Assembly: GCF_000377765.1 (NCBI RefSeq)
Contig: NZ_KB898664.1
Location: forward strand, 45,489-109,488
Direction: 5' to 3'
DNA length: 64,000 bases
Origin: Gracilibacillus lacisalsi DSM 19029
Lineage (GTDB): Bacteria; Bacillota; Bacilli; Bacillales; Amphibacillaceae
A program made the position numbers and the translations under genes. Each line of letters begins with the position of its first letter. Position 1 is the first letter of the stretch. Of this stretch, positions 32,048 through 42,326 are shown in pieces. The notes under the pieces were generated by a model. That model was not told the origin of the DNA and searched no databases. It saw only the letters and a program-made list of their open reading frames with translations.

Positions 32048-32755
32048 GTTACTTGTAAGAAAAGTATATAACCATTGGTATCACAACTTTTATAAGCAAG
32101 TATGATAGGAAAAGGTGATTCATCACGTATATTTTAAGAAGCAGGAATGGCTATACATATGAAATTGCCATTTTGAAAGCTAGCTAGGGCAAGTCAACCA
32201 CTACGGCTGACCGTTTCGCTTTCCTAGGGGCATGCTCTTCAGCTAACGCTAATGGAGTCGAAACGGTCGCCTTCGCTATTCTTGTTCTAAAACGAATAAT
32301 AGAAAAAGCATATTGGATTTTATTAACCTTATTAGTAATTTCCTATGCCGTACCTTGCACTTTCACAGGGATGACAACTCAAGCTGTCTGATCTGACAAA
32401 TATTGTAGCACATGTATAAAGCGAAGGCCGCCCCCTTCCACTCCTGTGGAAACTGTTTGACCTGAAGATCCACTTTTTCAAGCGGTTTTGGCTCGAAAAA
32501 GTTAGCTGGCTGAAGGGCAAACCCCACGGAAAGGGAAGGGGGCAGCCGGAGCGGTGGTCAAGCTGTTCAAATATTTCATCATTACTACTAAAGTAATAAA
32601 GGACCGATGGGGTTGCCGGTCTTTCTTATATTCTACCTATTATATAAATGGGTAGCTCTTAATAGGCTGAGGTCGTTACTGTTTTCCGACTATTCAATAT
32701 ACATATACAAGTACCATTTAATAAAGCCTTATTTAAACAGGAAAGAGGGACAGCA
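32048..32755. other. Gene-free region with structured repeat-like DNA
   Basis: No credible gene. Two large inverted repeats are visible: GACCGTTTCG / CGAAACGGTC (32209-32218, 32259-32268), and a GC-rich pair GCCGCCCCCTTCC / GGAAGGGGGCAGC (about 32427-32439, 32534-32546) about 95 bases apart. Composition is much richer in G+C than the surroundings. This looks like a dispersed intergenic repeat or a structured RNA. The minus-strand frame inside it is, I believe, of a kind often mis-annotated in Bacillaceae genomes. Confidence 0.55.
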
Positions 32756-33721
32756 GTGTTTTTTAAAGATAGGACGATTTTAGTTATTGGAGGTACTGGC
32801 ACAATTGGAACAAGTATAATTGCAGAACTGTTAAAAGACCAACCCAAAAAAATTAAAATATTTAGTCGCGATGAATATAAGCAAAATGTTGTAAAAGAAC
32901 AATTCAACCATCATAACACACTTGAATTTGTAATCGGAGATGTTCGAGATGAAGATCGAGTAGAAGAGGCAATGACAAATGTAGACTATGTGCTGCAACT
33001 AGCTGCAATGAAAAGAGTTGATGCCTGTGAGCAAAATCCAATCGAAGCTGTTCAAACCAATATTATCGGAAATCACCATGTAATGAAAGCAGCGATAGCA
33101 AATAAAGTGAAAAAAGTCATTTTCACCAGTTCAGATAAGGCGATTTCTCCCACAAATGCATATGGTGCAACGAAACTAATTGGTGAACGTTTAATAGCAG
33201 CAGCAGGAGAAAATAACACCGTTTTTGCAAGTGTCCGTTTTGGTAATGTAATGGGATCAAGAGGTTCCGTTATACCACTTTTTCAGGAGCAAATACGGTC
33301 ACATCAAAAAATAACTGTAACTGATCCTGATATGACAAGGTTTATGATGACTGTATCACAAGCAACTAAGCTGACTATCAAGGCATTAAAAGAAGCAAAA
33401 GGAGGAGAAATATTTGTACTGAAAATGCCTGTTATTCGATTAGGCGATTTAGCTGAAATATTAATCAAACAATCGCAGCAGCAAGTGACTACTGAAATTA
33501 TTGGCTTAAAGCCAGGTGAAAAAATGTATGAAGAACTGATGACCCATGAAGAATCGTTACATGCATGGGAGTTTTCTAATATGTTTGTGATTCCAGTAGA
33601 TACAGGCGTCAGCTATGTGCATGCAAAAAAAGCAAAACCAGGCACCTACAGTTCTGCAGAGCAGCAGGCAGTAAGTAAAGAGGAGCTTTATCAACTGTTA
33701 ACTGGAGCAAACCTGATTTAA
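32756..33721 (+). CDS. pseB: UDP-GlcNAc 4,6-dehydratase, PseB-like
   Basis: The 321-residue protein is an extended short-chain dehydrogenase of the CapD/PseB group. It has the NAD loop GGTGTIGTS (residues 11-19), FSRDEYKQ and the active-site region SSDKAISPTNAYGATK with Tyr-x3-Lys. PseB converts UDP-GlcNAc to the 4-keto-6-deoxy-altrose form, the first step of pseudaminic acid synthesis. The other five enzymes lie downstream. GTG start after AAAGAGGGAC. Confidence 0.85.
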   Translation: MFFKDRTILVIGGTGTIGTSIIAELLKDQPKKIKIFSRDEYKQNVVKEQFNHHNTLEFVIGDVRDEDRVEEAMTNVDYVLQLAAMKRVDACEQNPIEAVQTNIIGNHHVMKAAIANKVKKVIFTSSDKAISPTNAYGATKLIGERLIAAAGENNTVFASVRFGNVMGSRGSVIPLFQEQIRSHQKITVTDPDMTRFMMTVSQATKLTIKALKEAKGGEIFVLKMPVIRLGDLAEILIKQSQQQVTTEIIGLKPGEKMYEELMTHEESLHAWEFSNMFVIPVDTGVSYVHAKKAKPGTYSSAEQQAVSKEELYQLLTGANLI

Positions 33722-33733
33722 GAGGAGGAAATC

Positions 33734-35218
33734 ATGGACAAATTCCTAAAGAATTATTGGTCAATGTATCTCGATTTTCTTCATGATTTTGAATCCTTAA
33801 CTTACCGTGATTATGAGATTGTTCATTTTTGTCATTTGCCAGCCTTTGTCTTGCCTAACGATCATTTAATGAATCAACTGAAAGAGGGCTTCTATACAAA
33901 GTATGCAAAACGAGAAGTGATGTCATCAAAAGATATTCAAGATAAATTTAATGCTTTTACGGCAAAGCATCAAACCAATCAACCTAGATCAGGTGGTAAA
34001 GTTGCCATCCATGTAGATAAATTACTCCGATTTCCTAACTTGAGTTTACAAAAAAAATTTTCACCTGCTAATACGATTATGATAACGAATGGATCCAATC
34101 AGAAAAATAACAAACGTTCAACAAAAAAGAAAAATCGTGCTCGACCTCTCAATCAAACAGTAGTAACGACAAAACAAAGAAATAAAATAACCCAAATTCA
34201 ACACACCCCGTTATATTATTTTGGTGAAATAGAAGTAGATGTAGAGTCGGAAGTCAAACAAGTACAACGAAAAGCTAGAGAGATAATAGTTAATCATAAA
34301 AACCATCCATTATATAGCAAATCTACTTTTCAAAAATGGTTACTGCAAAACATTTCATCAGTCATCATCTATATGGAAAAGATAGAAAAGTTGTTGGAAC
34401 AGGTGAAAGTCTCATGTATTGTCGTATCGACTACGCATAGTTTCATCAGTCGGATTCTGGCGGTTGTTGGTTCAAGTAAGGGCATCCCTTCGATTTGTAT
34501 GCAGCATGGTATTATATCAAGCGAGTTAGGTTATATTCCTAAAATCGCTACAGTAGATGCACTATATGGTCAATATGAGAAAGATTGGTATCAACAGCTT
34601 GGAATAGATGAAAATGCTCTCGAGATCATTGGCCACCCCCGATTTGATCAAAAATACAGACAACCTAGAATGAATCGTAATTCGTTTTATCAACGGTTAG
34701 GTTTAAATCATAATCGAAAAACAATTATGATTGCTGTCAGGGGAAATGAAGATATTGCTAGATGGCGGAAATTCATTCAAACCCTGAATAATAAGCAAAG
34801 GTTTAATATTCTCATTAAAAACTATCCAAGTAAGCAACCACATCAACTAACAAAAGAGTTTTCTAATGTATTAGATACGAAAGGTTTTGGAATTTACGAC
34901 TTGTTTCCACATGTGAATGCAGTAATAACTTATTCTTCAACGGTAGGGTTGGAAGCAATGTTAAGTAATAAGATAACGTTTGTGCTGAACAAAGATTTCC
35001 CTGGAGCAACTGGTTATTTTCAAGGACTAGGAGACCTTATGCAATATGAGCCTCAACAGTTAGCTGAGAAAGTGATTGCGTATTTTACAAAAGCTGACTC
35101 CCGGCATTACGCAGAGAAAAAGCGAATCGAGTTTCTTCACCATGCCTATCCAAGTAAGCAGAAATCGATCGATCGATTGCATGAATTAGTTAATCGGTTA
35201 ATAGTAAAGGAAGGATAA
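33734..35218 (+). CDS. SpsB-like glycan transferase 1
   Basis: The 494-residue protein opens FLKNYWSMYLDFLHDFESL and carries a C-terminal GT-B-like half with MQHGIISSELGYIPK, ATVDALYGQYEKDWYQ, IIGHPRFDQ and a YSSTVGLEAML donor-site motif. This resembles B. subtilis SpsB, a CDP-glycerol-transferase-like protein of the spore polysaccharide operon. The middle (about residues 115-160) has a basic insertion absent from the next gene's product. The two are tandem paralogues. Donor and acceptor unknown. Confidence 0.78.
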   Translation: MDKFLKNYWSMYLDFLHDFESLTYRDYEIVHFCHLPAFVLPNDHLMNQLKEGFYTKYAKREVMSSKDIQDKFNAFTAKHQTNQPRSGGKVAIHVDKLLRFPNLSLQKKFSPANTIMITNGSNQKNNKRSTKKKNRARPLNQTVVTTKQRNKITQIQHTPLYYFGEIEVDVESEVKQVQRKAREIIVNHKNHPLYSKSTFQKWLLQNISSVIIYMEKIEKLLEQVKVSCIVVSTTHSFISRILAVVGSSKGIPSICMQHGIISSELGYIPKIATVDALYGQYEKDWYQQLGIDENALEIIGHPRFDQKYRQPRMNRNSFYQRLGLNHNRKTIMIAVRGNEDIARWRKFIQTLNNKQRFNILIKNYPSKQPHQLTKEFSNVLDTKGFGIYDLFPHVNAVITYSSTVGLEAMLSNKITFVLNKDFPGATGYFQGLGDLMQYEPQQLAEKVIAYFTKADSRHYAEKKRIEFLHHAYPSKQKSIDRLHELVNRLIVKEG

Positions 35219-35221
35219 TGG

Positions 35222-36622
35222 ATGAATGTTTACAGGGAAAATTATTGGTCACTATATTTAGATTTTGTCGAGGATTTTAAAGATATTGTCTATCGAGGTT
35301 ATCGCCTATCCTATCTCGTTCATTTTCCTAGTCTTATCCGTCATCACCCGGATATTTGGGGAGAAATGACAAAGCAATCTTTCAAACAAGTTTTACACCA
35401 CAATGTCACAAGTCGAGAGCAAGTGCAAGCTGTTTTCTCAAATTGTTTAGCAACATGGCCTACACCACAGAAGGTGAGAAATGGGCAGGTCGCTTTCTTA
35501 GAAGATTCTCTGCTTCGGATACCACCGCAAGCCTATAAGAATTATTTTAATACAGACCAAACTATATTTATCAAAACCTATAAACATCCACATGATCAAG
35601 CTCAGTCAAATGTCTATTATTTACAAGATTATGCATCACGTCATATAGATAAACCAAAAGCAAAAATTAAACAGCAAATACAAACGTTATTACAGCAATT
35701 CTCGGCTCATCATCTCTATCAGAATCAGGTATTTCAATATATGTTCTATAAAAAAATCAACTTTGTCATCGATCAAATCGATAGGATGGAGAAATGGATA
35801 AGAAAAACTGCTATTTCCGTTGTTGTTATGTCAAGTCCGAATCATTTTGGCAGAGTGATGGCTTTTGTGGCGAAAAAGCATGGAATTCCTACGATCTCAA
35901 TGCAACATGGCATCATTGGCAATGAGTTCGGTTATTTACCAAAAGTAGCAACCATTGATGCTGTTTATGGTCAATTTGAAAAAGACTGGTATATGGAAAG
36001 TGGAGTTCCTGAAGACGAAGTAAAAATAGTTGGACATCCTAGATTTGATCAAAGTCTACAAAAACCAGCCATCACAAAAGCGCAATGGATGAAACAATTA
36101 AACTTAGATAAGCGAAAAAAAACATTGCTGTTGATTGTTCGAGGTCAACGCGATCTAGATGAGTGGAAAATAGTAGTAGATCAAGTAGAAAAAACATTAA
36201 ACCTTAATATCATACTGCGAGATTATCCAAATGATGAACGGCATCCACTATTACTGAATTATTCTACAATAAAATCTACTAAAAACCTTACACTGTACGA
36301 TATTATGCCACATGTTGATGCCGTTGTTTCTTATGCATCAACGGTTGCATTAGAAGCAATGCTTGTTGGGAAGCCAGTCTTTATTTTGCATACGAAACTA
36401 CCAAGTTATACGGGATATTATAACGGGATACATTCGCAGGTCCATCGAGATCCAATGAAATTAACAGACATGATTCACTTGTATTTCAAAGAGGCTAAAT
36501 GGCGAAAATTTGTTCACAAGAATCAAACTCGATTTCTGGCTTATGCTTATCCTGATCAGAGTTCTTCTAGTCAACGTCTGCGAGACTTAGTGGATGAATT
36601 AAGGAGAGGAGATATAAAGTGA
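35222..36622 (+). CDS. SpsB-like glycan transferase 2
   Basis: The 466-residue protein is a paralogue of the preceding one over its full length (ENYWSLYLDFVEDFKDIVYR, MQHGIIGNEFGYLPK, VGHPRFDQ, YASTVALEAML). It starts three bases after the previous stop and overlaps the methyltransferase gene by four. Two divergent copies suggest two successive transfers in building one glycan. Confidence 0.78.
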   Translation: MNVYRENYWSLYLDFVEDFKDIVYRGYRLSYLVHFPSLIRHHPDIWGEMTKQSFKQVLHHNVTSREQVQAVFSNCLATWPTPQKVRNGQVAFLEDSLLRIPPQAYKNYFNTDQTIFIKTYKHPHDQAQSNVYYLQDYASRHIDKPKAKIKQQIQTLLQQFSAHHLYQNQVFQYMFYKKINFVIDQIDRMEKWIRKTAISVVVMSSPNHFGRVMAFVAKKHGIPTISMQHGIIGNEFGYLPKVATIDAVYGQFEKDWYMESGVPEDEVKIVGHPRFDQSLQKPAITKAQWMKQLNLDKRKKTLLLIVRGQRDLDEWKIVVDQVEKTLNLNIILRDYPNDERHPLLLNYSTIKSTKNLTLYDIMPHVDAVVSYASTVALEAMLVGKPVFILHTKLPSYTGYYNGIHSQVHRDPMKLTDMIHLYFKEAKWRKFVHKNQTRFLAYAYPDQSSSSQRLRDLVDELRRGDIK

Positions 36623-37197
36623 AAAAATCATTAAGCGAAATTCATGAGTACTGGAAGCAGAATAGTCATCCAGAAAAGTACAATTTAAAAACAGAACGAA
36701 GTAGCTTTTTATTAAGTTATGTTGAGAAATATATACAACCAAACGAACGTATTTTGGAAATTGGATGTAATGTAGGGAGAAACCTGCATCATTTATATCA
36801 AAATGATTATAAAGAATTAACTGGGATTGAAATTAGTCAGGAAGCAGTGGAACAGCTTCATAAAGTTTATCCAGAATTAGCAGAAAATACCGATATCATT
36901 CATGCCCCTGTAGAATCGGTTCTAAAGCATATGGAGAAGGATCGTTATGACCTTGTTTTTACGATGGCGGTTCTGGAACATATTCACCCAGACAGTGAAT
37001 GGATATTTAATCATATTGCGAGGATAACCAAATCTTACTTGATCACACTTGAAGCGGAGACAGATGAACATTGGCGTATTTTCCCACGTAATTATCGTGA
37101 CATATTTGAAGGTTTAGGTTTTAAACAAGTGGAGCAATCAACTGGTGAGAGCATCAAACTACCCAAGTATACCCTGCGTATTTTCAAAAAGAAATAG
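36619..37197 (+). CDS. Class I SAM-dependent methyltransferase
   Basis: The 192-residue protein shows motif I ILEIGCNVGRN (about residues 45-55) and the LTGIEIS acidic loop, then DLVFTMAVLEHIHPDSEW. It is likely a small-molecule or sugar methyltransferase decorating the glycan built by the adjacent enzymes. ATG/GTG start overlaps the previous gene. Confidence 0.85.
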   Translation: MKKSLSEIHEYWKQNSHPEKYNLKTERSSFLLSYVEKYIQPNERILEIGCNVGRNLHHLYQNDYKELTGIEISQEAVEQLHKVYPELAENTDIIHAPVESVLKHMEKDRYDLVFTMAVLEHIHPDSEWIFNHIARITKSYLITLEAETDEHWRIFPRNYRDIFEGLGFKQVEQSTGESIKLPKYTLRIFKKK

Positions 37198-37246
37198 CTT
37201 CATACAGCATAACTGATTGGTGAATATAATGATGGGAGGTGTGTAA

Positions 37247-38344
37247 ATGAATTATTTAATTTTATCCAGCTATTTTAGAAACGGTACAAGAAATTCTGGA
37301 GATGCCTTAATCACTACTAGTTTAGAAAAGATACTCTATAATTTAAAAGGGAATCACGTAAACATTGATATTGTATATCTTAAAGAAAAACCTCGAATAG
37401 CAAAGTTAAAAACAAATTATGCAGCAATACTCTCTCCATCATTACGCATTACGGTAGAAGGTGAAAAAGTTGCCCCGACATATCGTAATGAATACATGGA
37501 CTTTGCCTTGAAGCATGACATTCCAGTTTATGTAATAGGTGCAGGTTGGAAACAGTATCCGGGAACGAAACAACAATCGTTACAATTACCATTAGCTCAA
37601 CACGAACAAAAGCTATTTCAGTTAATCAATAAGAATAAAGGGTTGATTTCTACGAGAGATGTGTACACAGAAAATGTATTAGAAAAACATCAAGTCTCGT
37701 CGGTTGGGACTACAGGAGATTTGGGATTATTCGATACCGACCTGTTAAATACGCCTCCAAAGCTGCCAAAGAATATCTCCACCATAGCGATCTCTTTGCC
37801 ACATAATTTTTATCATTTTGACAAATGTCGAGAAATGGCAAGGTATTTGATCCGACAATATGATTGTCCTGTGAAAATATGTTGTCACGGGTACGCAGAT
37901 GATACTTTTCAACAGATATCCCAGAAATGGCCTGAGCCATCGATTGAGATCGTTGACTTATCAGGAGGTGCCAATAAATTAGATTTTTATAAGGATATTG
38001 ATTTACACGTAGGATTTCGATTACACGCACATATTTGGTTTTTGCGTAATCGAAAACCTAGTTTACTTTTAGCGGAGGATGGACGCTCAACAGGCCATCT
38101 TGAAACGATCAGTGGCCTGGGGTATTCAGTCTCTCCGATATCAGCAAGGGTTTTCTCGGAATTTTTCCCGATTGAAACGGATCAGTTGAAGTCAACTTTT
38201 CAACGAGAAGAACCAACTAATGCGATGTATCAATTGTTAGAAGATGAAATCACTTCAGGTTTTAAAGCAACAAAAAATTCCTTAGTCAAAATTGATGCTT
38301 TATGGCAGAAAAAAATGAAGCCAATGTTGGATTTGATTCCTTAA
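37247..38344 (+). CDS. Polysaccharide pyruvyl transferase
   Basis: The 365-residue protein matches the WcaK/CsaB-type pyruvyl transferase family: FRNGTRNSGDALITTSLEKI at the start, AAILSPSLRI, VIGAGWKQYPG, and HVGFRLHAHIWFLRNRKP near residue 250. These enzymes add pyruvate ketals to surface glycans using phosphoenolpyruvate. Strong GGGAGGTG site. Confidence 0.85.
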   Translation: MNYLILSSYFRNGTRNSGDALITTSLEKILYNLKGNHVNIDIVYLKEKPRIAKLKTNYAAILSPSLRITVEGEKVAPTYRNEYMDFALKHDIPVYVIGAGWKQYPGTKQQSLQLPLAQHEQKLFQLINKNKGLISTRDVYTENVLEKHQVSSVGTTGDLGLFDTDLLNTPPKLPKNISTIAISLPHNFYHFDKCREMARYLIRQYDCPVKICCHGYADDTFQQISQKWPEPSIEIVDLSGGANKLDFYKDIDLHVGFRLHAHIWFLRNRKPSLLLAEDGRSTGHLETISGLGYSVSPISARVFSEFFPIETDQLKSTFQREEPTNAMYQLLEDEITSGFKATKNSLVKIDALWQKKMKPMLDLIP

Positions 38345-38361
38345 ATGTTGATGGAAGGGTG

Positions 38362-39312
38362 ATGAATTTGAACATTCTCGTTACAGGCGGAGCAGGTTTT
38401 ATCGGTCGTTGGGTTGTAGCCAAACTATTAGAGGATCAACATCATGTGTGGGTGTTAGATGATTTATCTAATGGCCGAAAGGAAAATGTAATAGAGTTTG
38501 AACAACATCCATTATTTCATGGATTAATAGCAGGTGATATCAAAGATAAGCAACTATTGGAGGAATTGTTTAAGGAACAATTTGATATATGCTATCACTT
38601 AGGTGCAAGTATCAATGTGCAGGACAGTATCGACAATCCAGAAACGACTTTTCATAATGATGTGATAGGCACATTTCATGTTTTGGAAGCATGCCGAAAA
38701 CATTCCGTGAAAATGGTGTTTATGAGCACATGTATGGTATATGATAAAGCGAGTGATGATAACGGTATTAGTGAAACCAATCGAGTAAAGCCAGCTTCAC
38801 CATACGCAGGCTCCAAATTAGCTGCCGAGAATATGGTACTTTCTTATTATTACGCCTACAGTCTGCCAGTAACAGTGATTCGTCCGTTTAACACGTATGG
38901 CCCCTACCAAAAAACCGGTGGCGAAGGTGGGGTTGTTGCGATTTTTATCAAAAATAAATTAACTGGTAAGTCTTTATCCATTTACGGAGATGGAACACAA
39001 ACACGTGATTTACTCTACGTCGAAGATTGTGCCCGGTTTGTAGTAGAATCCGGTTATGCTGATGAAACGAATGGTGAAATTATCAATGCAGGATTAGGCA
39101 AAGATATCAGTATCAATGAGCTCGCATTATTAATCGCTAAAGATAAAAGCCGCATACAACATGTAACACATATCCATCCGCAAAGCGAGATTCCCAAATT
39201 ACTATGTAACTATGAGAAGGCGAAGAAATTATTAGGTTGGCAGCCAATGTTCAGTTTGGAAGAGGGGATTCAAAAAACAGAAGCATGGATTCAATCGACA
39301 AATCTTATTTAA
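38362..39312 (+). CDS. NAD-dependent sugar epimerase/dehydratase
   Basis: About 316 residues from ATG 38362; TTG 38368 is an alternative with better spacing from GGAAGGGTG. The NAD loop is VTGGAGFIGRW; the active site is STCMVYDK with SPYAGSKLAAE (Tyr-x3-Lys). It resembles UDP-glucose 4-epimerases and GDP-mannose dehydratases. It probably supplies another sugar nucleotide for the glycan. A longer upstream frame overlaps the previous gene and is not used. Confidence 0.85.
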   Translation: MNLNILVTGGAGFIGRWVVAKLLEDQHHVWVLDDLSNGRKENVIEFEQHPLFHGLIAGDIKDKQLLEELFKEQFDICYHLGASINVQDSIDNPETTFHNDVIGTFHVLEACRKHSVKMVFMSTCMVYDKASDDNGISETNRVKPASPYAGSKLAAENMVLSYYYAYSLPVTVIRPFNTYGPYQKTGGEGGVVAIFIKNKLTGKSLSIYGDGTQTRDLLYVEDCARFVVESGYADETNGEIINAGLGKDISINELALLIAKDKSRIQHVTHIHPQSEIPKLLCNYEKAKKLLGWQPMFSLEEGIQKTEAWIQSTNLI

Positions 39313-39327
39313 AAGGAAGGATGATTT

Positions 39328-40530
39328 ATGTCTGAGCATACGTTAGCAATTCATGGTGGGAAACCAGTAAGAGAAAGGTATTTACCTTATGGAACACAGT
39401 GGATAGATAGCACTGATATACAGGCAGTTCTTAACGTGTTGAAGAGCGACTATCTTACAACTGGTCCAACGATTGAGCTATTTGAACAAAAGATTGCAGA
39501 CTATGTGGGTGCTAAATATGCCGTTGCTTTTTCGAGTGGCACGGCAGCACTTCATGGAGCATGTTTTGCAGCAGGGATTCAAGAGAATGATCAAGTAATC
39601 ACAACACCTCTTACCTTTGCTGCTACAGCTAATTCCATTCTCTATCAGGGTGGCAATGTCATATTTGCTGATGTTGATCCCAACACCTACAACATTTCCC
39701 CAAAAGAAATTGAGGCACACATTAAAGAGAAAACAAAAGCGATTATAACGGTGGACTTTACTGGTCAGCCAGTAGACTATGATCGAATACGTGCGATTGC
39801 AGCAAAGCACTCTATTCCTTTTATTTCAGACGCTGCTCATGCTCTTGGTGCAACCTACCATAAACAACAGGTAGGATCGTTAGCAGATATGACGATGTTT
39901 AGCTTTCATCCAGTGAAGCATATTACAGCAGGTGAAGGTGGCATGATTACGACGGATAATCCTAATTATTATCAGAAACTACGAGAATTCAGAAACCATG
40001 GCATCACACGGGATGAGGAGCGATTGGCTGTTTCAGGTCAACCTTGGTACTATGAAATGCAGTCACTCGGATATAATTACCGGATGACTGATTTGCAAGC
40101 AGCCCTTGGGTTAAATCAGGCAAATAAAATCGAAAGCTTTTTAGCGATAAGAAGAGCTATTGCAGAGAAATATAATGAAGCTTTTCGTGAGTTTGATCAG
40201 ATTACTTTACCTTATCAGCTTTCTGATACCAATTCGAGCTGGCATCTATATGTCATAAACCTACAATTGGATAAATTAAAAGCGACTCGAACAGAAATTT
40301 TTCAAGCATTACAAAAGGAAAATATCGGCGTGAATGTTCATTATATACCGGTATACTTTCACCCCTATTATCAACAGTTAGGGTACCATAAAGGTCTGTG
40401 CCCGCATGCAGAAACGTTGTATCAAGCCATGATAACTTTACCACTGTTTCCCAAAATGACAGAAGCGGATGCAGATGATGTGATTGCTGCTGTAAAGAAA
40501 GTCCTCTCTCATTATGAGGTGTCATCATGA
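39328..40530 (+). CDS. pseC: Sugar aminotransferase, PseC/SpsC-like
   Basis: The 400-residue protein is a DegT/DnrJ/EryC1 PLP enzyme: AVAFSSGTAALHGACFA, FISDAAHALGATY, and the Schiff-base Lys in FHPVKHITAGEGG, ending with a typical NYRMTDLQAALG. PseC aminates the PseB product at C4. It overlaps pseF by four bases. Confidence 0.9.
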   Translation: MSEHTLAIHGGKPVRERYLPYGTQWIDSTDIQAVLNVLKSDYLTTGPTIELFEQKIADYVGAKYAVAFSSGTAALHGACFAAGIQENDQVITTPLTFAATANSILYQGGNVIFADVDPNTYNISPKEIEAHIKEKTKAIITVDFTGQPVDYDRIRAIAAKHSIPFISDAAHALGATYHKQQVGSLADMTMFSFHPVKHITAGEGGMITTDNPNYYQKLREFRNHGITRDEERLAVSGQPWYYEMQSLGYNYRMTDLQAALGLNQANKIESFLAIRRAIAEKYNEAFREFDQITLPYQLSDTNSSWHLYVINLQLDKLKATRTEIFQALQKENIGVNVHYIPVYFHPYYQQLGYHKGLCPHAETLYQAMITLPLFPKMTEADADDVIAAVKKVLSHYEVSS

Positions 40531-41255
40531 AAATTGTAGCGATCATTCAAGCTAGAATGGGTTCTACTCGACTACCTGGAAAGGTGTTACGAACAGTGCT
40601 TGGAAAGCCGTTGATCAAGTATCAGGTAGACCGGATTCGACATGCTTCTTATTTGGACGAAATCGTGATTGCGACAACAGACAACAGAAAAGATGATGTT
40701 ATTGTAGAATTTTGCAAATCAGAGAAACTGCATTATATCCGAGGATCGGAAAAAGATGTGTTAAGCCGTTATCATCAAGCAGCAGAAGAAACAGAAGCTG
40801 ATGTAATTGTTCGTTTAACGGCTGATTGTCCAGTCATAGATGCACAAACAATCGACCATGTTATCAAAGCTTTTGTAACAAGTAAGCATGCCGATTATGC
40901 TGCTAATGTTCTTGAGAGGACATATCCAAGAGGCTATGATATCGAAGTGTTTACAAGGCAAACATTAGCGAAACTAAACAAAATAGCATGCCGTAATAGT
41001 GATCGTGAACATGTTACTACCTATATCAGAGATCATCCAGATCAATTTGATATCGTTAATGTTCTTCATCATATTGATTATAGTAACTATCGTTTAACGG
41101 TCGACACCGTAGAAGACTTTCAATTAATCGAAAAAATCATCCAATCTCTTGAACCAAAGAAGCCATATTATATGTTAGAAGATGTAATTAAATTATTAGA
41201 ACATTATCCAGATTGGCTAACAATCAATGCGAACATTAAACAAAAGGACTGGTGA
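40527..41255 (+). CDS. pseF: CMP-sugar cytidylyltransferase, PseF/SpsF-like
   Basis: The 242-residue protein begins AIIQARMGSTRLPGKVL, the nucleotide-binding motif of SpsF-type cytidylyltransferases, with VIVRLTADCPVIDAQ following. It activates the nonulosonic acid as its CMP form, ready for transfer. Confidence 0.88.
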   Translation: MKIVAIIQARMGSTRLPGKVLRTVLGKPLIKYQVDRIRHASYLDEIVIATTDNRKDDVIVEFCKSEKLHYIRGSEKDVLSRYHQAAEETEADVIVRLTADCPVIDAQTIDHVIKAFVTSKHADYAANVLERTYPRGYDIEVFTRQTLAKLNKIACRNSDREHVTTYIRDHPDQFDIVNVLHHIDYSNYRLTVDTVEDFQLIEKIIQSLEPKKPYYMLEDVIKLLEHYPDWLTINANIKQKDW

Positions 41256-41261
41256 TAACTT

Positions 41262-42326
41262 ATGCGAGTTGGTATTCGTTCTGATGCATCTAACCAAATT
41301 GGTACTGGTCATGTAAGGCGTTGTTTAGTGTTAGCAGAGCAGTTACGAACACAGGGCGTAGAGGTTATTTTCTTTTGTTACCATTTCCCAGGAAATTTAA
41401 TTAGCTACATTGAAGGAAAAGGGTTCCCAGTTCATGTTTTATCTCATTCGACGATGATCGGCAATTTGCGCTCCAATTGGCGAAAGGATGCAGAAGAAAC
41501 GATTGAGTTCATTCGACAATATCCTTGTTTTGATTACATTGTAGTAGATCATTATGATTTAGATTATCGGTGGGAGGCTGCAGTAAAACCATTTGCAGAC
41601 CAATTGATGGTAATTGATGATCTAGCAAACCGCAGACATTACTGTGACAGTTTGCTAGATCAAAATCTGCTTCCAAACAAGGAGAAACGCTATCAACCAT
41701 TAGTTCGGCCAGATACGGTTTTGCTTTTGGGTCCCCGATACCTTTTATTAAGAGAAGAATTTGTGATGACGAAGCTATATGAGAGGAAGCGCAGCACCAT
41801 AGCTCGTATTATTGTTTCTTTTGGTGGCAGTGACCCAACTAATGAAACGTATAAAGCTTTAAGAGCTATTACTCAGCTTCAAGATCAACATTGGCAGGTG
41901 GATGTAGTTACAGGCACGTCCAACCAGCAAATCAAAGAGCTACGACATTTGGTAGAGCTGCACAAAAATATTCAGTTATATGAACAAACCAATCGTATGT
42001 CAGAGTTAATGGCGGAAGCGGATCTTGCAATTGGTGCAGGAGGAACAACAACGTGGGAAAGGTGTTTTATGCAATTACCTGCCATCACCCTTGAAGTAGC
42101 GGATAACCAATCTGAAATATTAAATTATTTGCATACTAAAGGGTTTATATATCACTTAGGGAAAAATAGTGAGGTAAAAACTGTAGACATTAAAGAAGCA
42201 TTATGTCGATTAAGCGATACAACTTCCCTATTACAGCGGATGGCAGATCGGTTAGCTCACTTCAGAGAAAATGTTGATCATCGTTCTGTTTCACGTTTTA
42301 TGCTGAAGGAGGGTACTAATGACTGA
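41262..42326 (+). CDS. pseG: UDP-sugar hydrolase, PseG/SpsG-like
   Basis: The 354-residue protein has the PseG start IRSDASNQIGTGHVRRCLVL, VVDHYDLDYRWE with the Asp/His region, and IVSFGGSDPTNET and GAGGTTTWERCFMQLP of a GT-B fold. PseG removes UDP from the altrose intermediate before condensation. It overlaps pseH by eight bases. Confidence 0.9.
   Translation: MRVGIRSDASNQIGTGHVRRCLVLAEQLRTQGVEVIFFCYHFPGNLISYIEGKGFPVHVLSHSTMIGNLRSNWRKDAEETIEFIRQYPCFDYIVVDHYDLDYRWEAAVKPFADQLMVIDDLANRRHYCDSLLDQNLLPNKEKRYQPLVRPDTVLLLGPRYLLLREEFVMTKLYERKRSTIARIIVSFGGSDPTNETYKALRAITQLQDQHWQVDVVTGTSNQQIKELRHLVELHKNIQLYEQTNRMSELMAEADLAIGAGGTTTWERCFMQLPAITLEVADNQSEILNYLHTKGFIYHLGKNSEVKTVDIKEALCRLSDTTSLLQRMADRLAHFRENVDHRSVSRFMLKEGTND

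Noticed and set aside
32332-32520. Minus-strand ORF in the structured intergenic block
   Set aside because: Lies inside the inverted-repeat region, has no binding site, and the product looks like translated repeat DNA.
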